Source: Pedosphaera sp.
Lineage (GTDB): Bacteria > Verrucomicrobiota > Verrucomicrobiia > Limisphaerales > SIAT01
DNA length: 13,371 nt
Direction of reading: 5' to 3'
Assembly: GCA_009691645.1 (NCBI GenBank)
Contig: SIAT01000033.1
Span: 1 to 13,371, forward strand
Shown here: positions 7,168 through 13,211 of the stretch, in pieces
How positions within the stretch are numbered: the first letter of the stretch is position 1
Layout of the letters: every line of letters starts with the position of its first letter
The notes under the pieces: model-generated
Told to the model about the DNA's origin: nothing
The model's input: the letters and a program-made list of their open reading frames with translations, nothing else
Databases searched by the model: none
Position numbers and translations under genes: made by a program

Positions 7168-7668
7168 ATGAGCACAAAGCAACCGTTGGTGGGAATCATC
7201 ATGGGCAGCCACTCCGATTGGGAGGTGATGCAGCACGCGTCCGAACAACTCAAGGCGCTCGGCGTGCCGCACGAGGCCAAAGCGATCTCGGCTCATCGCA
7301 CGCCGGAGTTGCTACGCGACTACGCCGTCGGTGCCGCGGGGCGGGGCTTGGAAATCATCATCGCCGCGGCGGGGGGTGCGGCGCATCTGGCGGGTGTGAC
7401 GGCGGCGTTCACCGCGCTGCCGGTGCTCGGTGTGCCGATCGAATCGTCGGCGCTCAAGGGAATGGATTCGCTGCTCTCGATGGTGCAGATGCCGGCGGGC
7501 GTGCCGGTGGGGACGCTCGCGATCGGCAAGGCCGGCGCGCGCAACGCAGCGTTGCTGGCGGTGGCCATGCTCGGCAACAAGTATCCGGAATACCGCGCGG
7601 CCTACGAAGGTTTCCGCCAGCAACAGACGGCACAGGGTGTAGCGAAGCAGGACATCGCGACTGCGTAG
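7168..7668 (+). CDS. purE: N5-carboxyaminoimidazole ribonucleotide mutase (class I PurE)
   Basis: This 166-residue protein matches class I PurE, which converts N5-CAIR to CAIR in de novo purine synthesis in the cytoplasm. The signatures are in order: GIIMGSHSDW (9-18) with the substrate-binding Ser/Asp, AISAHRTP (39-46) with the catalytic His43, and AAAGGAAHLAGV (66-77). The partner PurK that makes N5-CAIR is not in the window. The ATG at 7168 is chosen because the conserved beta strand begins seven codons later. An upstream in-frame start at 7132 would add a non-conserved Arg/Phe segment. There is no Shine-Dalgarno; the bases just before ATG are CATTTT. It lies 68 bases after the dsbD-like gene and is followed by an intrinsic terminator, so it may be a single-gene unit or the last gene of the dsbD transcript. 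Confidence 0.96.
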   Translation: MSTKQPLVGIIMGSHSDWEVMQHASEQLKALGVPHEAKAISAHRTPELLRDYAVGAAGRGLEIIIAAAGGAAHLAGVTAAFTALPVLGVPIESSALKGMDSLLSMVQMPAGVPVGTLAIGKAGARNAALLAVAMLGNKYPEYRAAYEGFRQQQTAQGVAKQDIATA

Positions 7669-7692
7669 CGTGTAAAAAGCGCTTGCGCGGGC

Positions 7693-7724
7693 GAGGCCGA
7701 TTGTTACAGTTCAGCCTCTTTTTT
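7693..7724 (+). terminator. Intrinsic terminator after purE
   Basis: GAGGC (7693-7697) pairs with GCCTC (7714-7718), and after one mismatch two more pairs (GA with TC) extend the stem. Six T follow at 7719-7724. Position 25 bases after the purE stop and the T tract support a Rho-independent terminator separating purE from prs. A second smaller hairpin, CCGC/GCGG at 7746-7760 followed by CCTTTTT, could act as a back-up. Confidence 0.6.
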
Positions 7725-7788
7725 ATGGCGGCTGGAGCGCGGTGACCGCGTTCGAAGCGGCCTTTTTGTCCGGACGATAACTTGAGCG

Positions 7789-8733
7789 ATGAAAATTTTC
7801 ACCGGCACATCGAACCGACCACTGGCCGAGGCGATTTGTAAGAACATCGGCATGGAACTGGGCAAGTGCACGGTGGACGCGTTCCCCGATGGCGAGACGT
7901 TCGTGAAGATCGAGGAGAACGTCCGCGGCGAGGACGTGTACGTGATCCAGTCGACGAGTCCGCCGACGAACCACAATCTGATGGAGCTGTTCATCATGAT
8001 GGACGCGCTCCGGCGGGCCAGCGCCTTGCGCATCACGGCGGTGCTGCCTTTCTATGGTTACGCTCGGCAGGATCGCAAGGACCAACCGCGCGTGCCGATC
8101 ACCGCCAAGTTGGTGGCGAACCTACTCGTGGCCGCCGGAACGAACCGCGTGCTCACGATGGATTTGCACGCGCAGCAGATCCAAGGTTTCTTCGACATTC
8201 CCGTGGATCATCTCTACGCCGCGCCGGTGATGTACAAGCACATCAAGGAAAAGGAACTGCCCGATCTCGTGGTGGTTACTCCCGACGTGGGCGGCATCAA
8301 GATGGCGCACGCTTATTCGCAGATGCTCGAGGCGGAGCTGGCCATCGTGGTCAAGCGCCGCAAGAGCGCGACGGAGATCGAGGCGATGACCGTCATCGGC
8401 GAGATCCGTGGCAAGACGGTGCTGCTGGTGGATGACTTGACCGAAACGGCCGGCACGCTCACCGCCGCTGCGAAGCTGCTCAAGCGCAAAGGTGCCCGTT
8501 CCATCGTGGCTTGCGTGTCGCACGCGTTGTTGAACGACATGGGAATTGATCGTCTCCGCAAATCAGCTATTGACGAACTCATCACAACTGATACCGTCCT
8601 CCGCCCTGCGATAGCTGGGGTGAATATCACCACGCTGTCGGTCGCGGGATTGTTGGGTGAGGCCATCAAACGGATTCACAGCAATTCGTCGGTGACCTCG
8701 TTGTTTGAGTTTAAGGGCGGACGGACGAGCTGA
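7789..8733 (+). CDS. prs: Ribose-phosphate pyrophosphokinase (PRPP synthetase)
   Basis: This 314-residue enzyme makes PRPP from ribose 5-phosphate and ATP, feeding purine, pyrimidine, His, Trp and NAD synthesis. The sequence is full length and canonical: FPDGETFVKI (32-41), the ATP-binding flexible loop YGYARQDRK (89-97) followed by PRVPITAKL, the metal- and ATP-binding segment MDLHAQQIQGFF with His127, PDVGGIK (165-171), the KRR segment at 189-191, and the PRPP-binding loop VDDLTETAGT (214-223). The length and loop type fit class I, which requires phosphate and is inhibited by ADP. It starts with ATG at 7789 after a terminator region, so it probably heads the prs-rplY-pth-rpsF-ssb-rplI transcript. 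No clear Shine-Dalgarno or promoter could be assigned in the 64 bases upstream. Confidence is high. Confidence 0.97.
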   Translation: MKIFTGTSNRPLAEAICKNIGMELGKCTVDAFPDGETFVKIEENVRGEDVYVIQSTSPPTNHNLMELFIMMDALRRASALRITAVLPFYGYARQDRKDQPRVPITAKLVANLLVAAGTNRVLTMDLHAQQIQGFFDIPVDHLYAAPVMYKHIKEKELPDLVVVTPDVGGIKMAHAYSQMLEAELAIVVKRRKSATEIEAMTVIGEIRGKTVLLVDDLTETAGTLTAAAKLLKRKGARSIVACVSHALLNDMGIDRLRKSAIDELITTDTVLRPAIAGVNITTLSVAGLLGEAIKRIHSNSSVTSLFEFKGGRTS

Positions 8734-8771
8734 CCGGGCGGTCGGATCGCCGGACGAAGTACGAACTGAAT

Positions 8772-9506
8772 ATGAAATCGGTAGCATTGACCGCGCATCC
8801 GCGCACTGTCGCGAAGCGCAACAAAGTGAAGAAGCTCCGCGCCAGCGGACGCATCCCCGCCGTGATCTACGGTCGCCACGGCCAACCGCAAAGCCTCGAG
8901 ATCGTCGCGAAGGAATTCAAGGATCTCCTCCACCACGCCCACTCCGAGCATCTGCTCGTGGATCTCGCCGTGGACGGCAGCACCAAGCGCCTCGCCCTGT
9001 TGCAGGAAGTCCAGCACCACCCGATCAGCGGTCAGGTGCTCCACGTGGACCTGCACGAGGTGAAGGAGAACGAGAAGGTCATCATCACCGTTGAGTCTGA
9101 AGCCATCGGCCTGGCCGTCGGCGTCAAGACCGGCGGCGGCGTTCTGGAGCACGTGCTGCACCGCCTCAAAGTCCGCGCCCTGCCGAAGGATCTCCCCGAG
9201 GTCATCGAGGTTGATGTCACTGCGCTCGAGATCGGCAAATCCATCCACATCGGCGACATCAAGGCGCCCGCGGGCGTCGAGATTCTCGGCGACAAGGAAC
9301 TTTCCGTCTTCTCCGTTGCGGCACCGCTGACCGAAGAGCAAGCGACCGCTGCTGCCGAGGCTGCCGCTGGAGATGCCACGAAGCAGCCGGAGATGACCAA
9401 AGAGAAGAAGGAAGAGGGCGCCCCTGCGGCGGCCGACAAGCCCGCGGCAGGCAAAGCCGCTGCCCCGAAGACCGAGGAGAAGAAACCGGCCGAGAAGAAG
9501 AAGTAA
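8772..9506 (+). CDS. rplY: 50S ribosomal protein bL25 (Ctc/TL5 form)
   Basis: This 244-residue protein is the long, two-domain form of bL25, which binds 5S rRNA in the central protuberance of the large subunit. The N-terminal domain (1-92) has the hallmarks VKKLRASGRIPAVIYG (19-34) and the HHPISGQVLHVDLHEV segment (82-97). The C-terminal TL5-like beta domain (about 98-185) includes GGGVLEHVLHRLKV and the KSIHIGDIKAPAG stretch. Residues 186-244 form a low-complexity Ala/Lys/Glu tail ending in EKKK, longer than in many homologues. It starts 38 bases after prs with no intervening terminator and sits before pth, a widely conserved order. No Shine-Dalgarno is visible before the ATG, which is odd for a ribosomal protein gene. 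The Ctc form is linked to general stress in Bacillus; nothing here indicates that. Confidence 0.96.
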   Translation: MKSVALTAHPRTVAKRNKVKKLRASGRIPAVIYGRHGQPQSLEIVAKEFKDLLHHAHSEHLLVDLAVDGSTKRLALLQEVQHHPISGQVLHVDLHEVKENEKVIITVESEAIGLAVGVKTGGGVLEHVLHRLKVRALPKDLPEVIEVDVTALEIGKSIHIGDIKAPAGVEILGDKELSVFSVAAPLTEEQATAAAEAAAGDATKQPEMTKEKKEEGAPAAADKPAAGKAAAPKTEEKKPAEKKK

Positions 9507-9515
9507 TTTTTTACG

Positions 9516-9542
9516 CTGCGCCCGTGGATCAGCGGGGCGCAG
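9516..9542 (+). repeat. 8-bp inverted repeat just upstream of pth
   Basis: CTGCGCCC (9516-9523) pairs with GGGCGCAG (9535-9542) as a perfect 8-bp GC-rich stem around an 11-base loop. It fills most of the 51-base rplY-pth gap and ends 15 bases before the pth start codon. A run of six T precedes it, but none follows, so it is not a standard plus-strand terminator. It could be an mRNA stability or processing element, or could modulate pth translation. Confidence 0.5.
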
Positions 9543-9557
9543 CCAGATGGCCCGGCA

Positions 9558-10151
9558 ATGGAGAATTTGCATCTCATCGTTGGGCTGGGCAACCCGGGCA
9601 AAGAATATGTCCGGACACGCCACAACGCGGGGTTTCTGGCGGTGGAGCAGTTGGCTGGGCGCTGGAAGTCGAGATGGGAACTGGAGAAGAAGTTCCAGTC
9701 CCGCATCGCGAAGGGCGAGCACGGTGGCAGGCGCGTGGTGCTCTGCGAGCCGCAGACGTTCATGAACCTCAGCGGCGAGGCGGTCGGTGCGCTGGTAGAT
9801 TATTACCGGGTGGCAGTCGCCCGGTTGCTGGTGGTGGTGGATGATGCGGACTTGCCGTTGGGCGAGTTGCGATTGCGGCCGCAAGGCAGCAGTGGCGGTC
9901 ACCACGGGCTCGAATCGATTGAGCAGCATCTCGCCAGCCGCGAGTATGCGCGATTGAGGATCGGGATCGGGCGGCGTGACGGCGCGCGGCAGATCAGCGG
10001 GCACGTGCTCGGCGCATTCAGCCGGGACGAGTGGGAAGTGATGGAGAAGATTTTGGGCCGTGCGGCCGACCAGATGGAATGCTGGTTGAACGACGGCATC
10101 GAGAAAGCGATGAACCAGTTTAACGGGGCGGTAGATCGCCCCGAGAAGTGA
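9558..10151 (+). CDS. pth: Peptidyl-tRNA hydrolase (Pth1 family)
   Basis: This 197-residue enzyme cleaves the ester bond of peptidyl-tRNAs released by stalled ribosomes, recycling tRNA. It is full length (E. coli Pth is 194). The motifs are LIVGLGNPGKEY (6-17) with N12, TRHNAGF with catalytic H22, EPQTFMNLSG (64-73) with N70, and VVVDDADLPLGELRLR (92-107) with the Asp that orients His22. The following loop reads GGHHGLES (113-120): His116 stands where E. coli Pth has Asn114 in GGHNG. The start at 9558 is chosen because the first beta strand follows at once; an ATG at 9547 is out of frame. There is no Shine-Dalgarno. It lies ten bases before rpsF, so the two are almost certainly co-transcribed. 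Confidence 0.96.
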   Translation: MENLHLIVGLGNPGKEYVRTRHNAGFLAVEQLAGRWKSRWELEKKFQSRIAKGEHGGRRVVLCEPQTFMNLSGEAVGALVDYYRVAVARLLVVVDDADLPLGELRLRPQGSSGGHHGLESIEQHLASREYARLRIGIGRRDGARQISGHVLGAFSRDEWEVMEKILGRAADQMECWLNDGIEKAMNQFNGAVDRPEK

Positions 10152-10161
10152 GAGAGCGATA

Positions 10162-10476
10162 ATGAAAAAGTACGAAGGTCTGTTTATCCTGAATACCGCC
10201 GGCCGTGAGGAAGGCGTGAAAGAGGCCATTGATAAGGTCTCGAAGGAAATCACCACTGCCGGCGGCAAGATCGACGCGGTCCAGAAGATGGACAAGCGCC
10301 CGTTCTCCCGCGTGGCCGACAAGAAGCACAGCTCCGGCTTCTACGCGAACATCGTGTTCGAGGCCCCGCCCGCCGCCATCGCGCCGCTCCGCGCGAAGCT
10401 CGCGATGTTCGAGGAAGTTTTCCGCGTCTCGTTCACCACGGCATCCACCGTTGTTGCTCCCGCCAAGGTCGCGTAA
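10162..10476 (+). CDS. rpsF: 30S ribosomal protein bS6
   Basis: This 104-residue protein matches bS6, a platform protein of the small subunit that assembles as a heterodimer with bS18. Recognisable segments are the opening KKYEGLFIL (2-10), the helix with VKEAIDKVSKEI (19-30), and the central strand region KMDKRPFSRV and GFYANIVFEAP (59-69). The C-terminal tail is short and Ala/Val-rich rather than the acidic tail of E. coli S6. It begins ten bases after pth and ends eight bases before ssb. A GAGAG is five bases before the ATG, the nearest thing to a Shine-Dalgarno in this operon. No room exists upstream for the known S6:S18-binding leader RNA, in line with the absence of rpsR from the cluster. 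Confidence 0.95.
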   Translation: MKKYEGLFILNTAGREEGVKEAIDKVSKEITTAGGKIDAVQKMDKRPFSRVADKKHSSGFYANIVFEAPPAAIAPLRAKLAMFEEVFRVSFTTASTVVAPAKVA

Positions 10477-10484
10477 TAGCCTGT

Positions 10485-10937
10485 ATGGCCAGTTTCAACA
10501 AAGTCATTCTGATCGGAAATCTCACGAGAGATCCCGAGCTGCGTTACACGTCCAAAGGCACGGCGATTGCCAAGATCGCCCTCGCCGTGAACCGGAACTG
10601 GACCAGCGAGACCGGAGAGAAGAAGGAAGAAGTCACGTTCGTGGACGTGGACGCCTTCGGCAAACAGGCCGAGGTGATTGGCCAATATTTGAAGAAGGGC
10701 CGACCGATCATGGTTGAAGGCCGACTCAAGCTCGATCAGTGGGACGACAAGCAGACCGGCCAGAAGCGCAGCCGCCTCGGCGTGGTGCTCGAGCAGTTCC
10801 AATTTATCGATTCCGGGCGCGGTGGTGAAAATCAAGGTGGCGGCGAATCTGCCCCGCGTCCCGCGCGTCCCGCGGCAACTGCCCCTGCGAAGGACGCGGA
10901 TGCGCCTGCGCCCGAAGATGAAGACGTGCCGTTCTGA
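10485..10937 (+). CDS. ssb: Single-stranded DNA-binding protein
   Basis: This 150-residue SSB coats single-stranded DNA during replication, repair and recombination. The OB-fold (about 1-109) begins FNKVILIGNLTRDPELRY (4-21), contains AVNRNW (34-39) and FVDVDAFGKQAE (52-63), and ends with GVVLEQFQFID (99-109). The aromatic residues W39, F52, F58 and W86 lie in typical DNA-contact regions. A flexible Gly/Pro/Ala linker (110-141) leads to the acidic tip EDEDVPF, the conserved docking peptide for replication and repair partners. The ATG follows the rpsF stop by eight bases, a tight coupling. The order rpsF-ssb is conserved in many phyla, where rpsR normally comes next; here rplI follows after 49 bases. 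Confidence 0.97.
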   Translation: MASFNKVILIGNLTRDPELRYTSKGTAIAKIALAVNRNWTSETGEKKEEVTFVDVDAFGKQAEVIGQYLKKGRPIMVEGRLKLDQWDDKQTGQKRSRLGVVLEQFQFIDSGRGGENQGGGESAPRPARPAATAPAKDADAPAPEDEDVPF

Positions 10938-10986
10938 ACCGATTTGGCCCGCGCGAGCGCGCCGCAATTTTTAACCCCTATTTCCT

Positions 10987-11547
10987 ATGAAGACTGAAGT
11001 CATCCTCACTCACCACATCGTCGGCCTCGGCGGCGAGTCCGATCAGGTCAAGGTCGCGGCCGGTTACGCCCGCAACTATCTTTTCCCGCACGGGTTGGCC
11101 ATCCCCGTCACCGCGGCCAACAAGCGCCGCCTCGACGCCTTGCGCCATCGCCGCGCCGAGCGCGAGGTCCACGACCTGAACTCGATGACCGAAATCTCCA
11201 AGAGCCTCGCGAAGCTCCTGCTCGTCATCAAGGTCAAGACTGGCGACGACGGCAAGATGTTCGGCTCTATCACCGCCGGCACCATCGCTGACGAGTTGAA
11301 GACCCAGTTCGGCATGACGCTCGACAAGAAGAAGGTTGTTCTTCCGCAGTCGATCCGGCACACCGGCGAGGCTGAGGTGCCGCTCAAACTGCACGCGGAC
11401 ATCTCCGCCGTGCTCAAGATCCGCGTCGAGAGCACCACGCCGGCGCCGGTTGAGGATCCGAAGCTCAAGGATGCCGAGAAGGCCGACCGACCGGCCAGAG
11501 GCGAGCGGCCCGATCGCAACAAGCAGCGTGTGATCAAGTCAAACTGA
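10987..11547 (+). CDS. rplI: 50S ribosomal protein bL9
   Basis: This 186-residue protein is bL9, an elongated protein at the base of the L1 stalk that binds 23S rRNA and helps limit frameshifting. The N-terminal rRNA-binding domain is clear: GLGGESDQVKVAAGYARNYLFPHGLA (13-38). A helical connector (about 42-80) leads to the C-terminal domain with GKMFGSITAGTIADEL (89-104) and the KLHADISAVLKIRV segment (134-147). Most bL9 proteins end near 148-150. The extra 36 residues are charged and Arg/Lys/Asp-rich, probably disordered, and could contact rRNA. Upstream bases are AT- and pyrimidine-rich with no Shine-Dalgarno. It is the last gene before the strong terminator at 11566. Confidence 0.96.
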   Translation: MKTEVILTHHIVGLGGESDQVKVAAGYARNYLFPHGLAIPVTAANKRRLDALRHRRAEREVHDLNSMTEISKSLAKLLLVIKVKTGDDGKMFGSITAGTIADELKTQFGMTLDKKKVVLPQSIRHTGEAEVPLKLHADISAVLKIRVESTTPAPVEDPKLKDAEKADRPARGERPDRNKQRVIKSN

Positions 11548-11565
11548 TCGCGCCAGTATTTTCAG

Positions 11566-11598
11566 GGGCGGGCCTTCGTGGTCCGCCCTTTTTGTTTT
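11566..11598 (+). terminator. Strong intrinsic terminator after rplI
   Basis: GGGCGGGCC (11566-11574) pairs with GGTCCGCCC (11580-11588) as a 9-bp stem with one G-T wobble and a TTCGT loop. It is followed by TTTTTGTTTT at 11589-11598. Lying 18 bases after the rplI stop, it very likely ends the ribosomal protein operon, so dnaB needs its own promoter or read-through. Confidence 0.9.
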
Positions 11599-11696
11599 CA
11601 TCTGGATCATGGGGCTGAGGGTTGTGAAAAAGCTGCGAATGACTTCGGACAACTCGGCGTTGCCACGCCTGTGCCTTTCCCGTTTCCTTTCTGCGC

Positions 11697-13211
11697 ATGA
11701 TTGACGCCAACGAGACCCCCCCGAATCCGCCCGCCGACTTCGCCCGCACTCGTCGTCGCAAGCCCGCCGCCGCACCGCTCCATGTGGATCGCCCGCCGCC
11801 GCATTCCCCCGAGGCCGAGATGGGCGTGCTCGGTTGTCTGCTGCTCTCACCCAACGACGGTCTCGATATTTGTCTCGAGCGCATTCGCGCGCCGATTATG
11901 GTCACTGAAAATCGCCGCGGCGCTGCTGATTCCGAGCCGCAGACGGCGTTCTTCTACGATCTGAAACACCAGACCATCTTCGAGGCGCTCATCGAGATGC
12001 GCGAACAGAAGGAGGCCATCGATACCATCACCCTCCAGCAGCGGCTCAAGGACAAGAAGGTGCTCGATCAGATCGGCGGCCTGGCTTATCTGTTGTCCCT
12101 CGCCAACGGCGTCACTTCGCCCGCGAATCTTCGCTACTACCTCGACATCGTTTGGGACAAATACATCCTGCGCAAGATGGTGCAGACCTGCCTCTCGATG
12201 GTGAGCCAAGCCTACGAGTTCGAGGGCGAAATGCCGCGTCTGCTCGACGAGGTGGAGAGCCGCATCCTCCGCATCAATGAGGAGCGCGTGAAGGAATCGA
12301 ACACCTCGATGAAGGCATTGGTGGCCGAGTCGTTCGCCAAGATCGAGTTGTATCACGGTCGTAAGGGTGCGATTACGGGACTCAGCACTGGCTTCCCCGA
12401 CTTCGACAAACTGACCGACGGCCTCCACGGCGGCGAGATGATCGTCATCGCCGCGCGTCCTTCGATGGGCAAAACCTCGCTGGCGATGAACATCGCTGAT
12501 CACGTGACGATCGAACAACAAAAGCCGGCCGCTGTGTTCAGTCTGGAAATGACCGCGGCATCGCTGGTGGAACGCATGATCTTCAGCCGTGCACGGATGG
12601 ATCACCAAAGCGTGCGTGCTGGCTTCATGGCCGAGCGCGATTTCCCAAAGCTCCTGGTCGCCGGCGGCAAACTAACCGGCGCGCCGCTTTACGTTGACGA
12701 CACGCCCGGGCTTTCCATTCTCCAGCTTCGCGCCCGGGCCCGCCGCATGCATCATCAGCATGGCATCAAGCTAATCATCATTGACTACCTCCAACTGCTT
12801 CATTCTACTTCACGGCGCGCGTCCGACAATCGGCAGCAGGAAATCGCGGAGATTTCCGGCGGTGTGAAGTCGCTGGCCAAAGAACTGAATGTTCCTGTGA
12901 TCGTACTGGCCCAGCTCAACCGCGAAATGGAACGGGACAAGAACCGCAAGCCGCGGCTTTCCGATTTGCGCGAGTCGGGCGCGATCGAGCAGGACGCCGA
13001 CCTCGTCGGCCTGCTTTACAAAGCGAATAGCAGTGAGGACGAAGAGAGTGTGCCGCGCGAGGAAGTTTCTGGCGCGGGAGTTCCGATTAACTTGCTCATC
13101 GCCAAGCAGCGCAATGGCCCGACGGGCGACGTGAATTTCACGTTCCTCAAGTCGTATACGCGCTTTGAAAGTGTAAGCCGAGTCAGCTCGGAAGATGTGC
13201 CGACAGAATGA
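11697..13211 (+). CDS. dnaB: Replicative DNA helicase DnaB
   Basis: This 504-residue hexameric helicase unwinds DNA at the replication fork. After a Pro/Arg-rich leader (1-36), the N-terminal primase-interacting domain runs from SPEAEMGVLGCLLLSP (37-52) to about 200. Its usual FYD..H motif is present as FFYDLKHQTIF (85-95) but is preceded by about 20 extra residues (64-84). The RecA-like C-terminal domain starts at ITGLSTGFPDFDKLTDGLHGGEM (226-248). It contains Walker A RPSMGKTS (254-261), FSLEM (281-285), Walker B LIIIDYLQ (359-366) with D363, and the arginine-finger motif KQRNGPTG with R472. No intein is present. The ATG at 11697 is the only start near the domain boundary and lacks a Shine-Dalgarno; the bases before it are pyrimidine-rich. 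The stop codon overlaps the next start as ATGA. Confidence 0.97.
   Translation: MIDANETPPNPPADFARTRRRKPAAAPLHVDRPPPHSPEAEMGVLGCLLLSPNDGLDICLERIRAPIMVTENRRGAADSEPQTAFFYDLKHQTIFEALIEMREQKEAIDTITLQQRLKDKKVLDQIGGLAYLLSLANGVTSPANLRYYLDIVWDKYILRKMVQTCLSMVSQAYEFEGEMPRLLDEVESRILRINEERVKESNTSMKALVAESFAKIELYHGRKGAITGLSTGFPDFDKLTDGLHGGEMIVIAARPSMGKTSLAMNIADHVTIEQQKPAAVFSLEMTAASLVERMIFSRARMDHQSVRAGFMAERDFPKLLVAGGKLTGAPLYVDDTPGLSILQLRARARRMHHQHGIKLIIIDYLQLLHSTSRRASDNRQQEIAEISGGVKSLAKELNVPVIVLAQLNREMERDKNRKPRLSDLRESGAIEQDADLVGLLYKANSSEDEESVPREEVSGAGVPINLLIAKQRNGPTGDVNFTFLKSYTRFESVSRVSSEDVPTE

Noticed and set aside
7743..7767. Second hairpin CCGC/GCGG followed by CCTTTTT as an independent terminator
   Set aside because: The stem is only four base pairs and the T-run is separated from it by CC. 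It is mentioned only as a possible back-up to the terminator at 7693-7724.
10100..10161. A possible S6:S18-binding leader RNA before rpsF
   Set aside because: The gap to pth is only ten bases and the flanking sequence is coding. I could not see the required structure, and rpsR is not in the operon.
8676..10322. A 548-codon open frame on the minus strand running antisense to rplY, pth and the start of rpsF
   Set aside because: It lies opposite three clearly recognised conserved genes, and its translation is Arg/His/Leu/Ala-rich without domain character. In GC-rich DNA such antisense frames arise from codon bias in the real genes.
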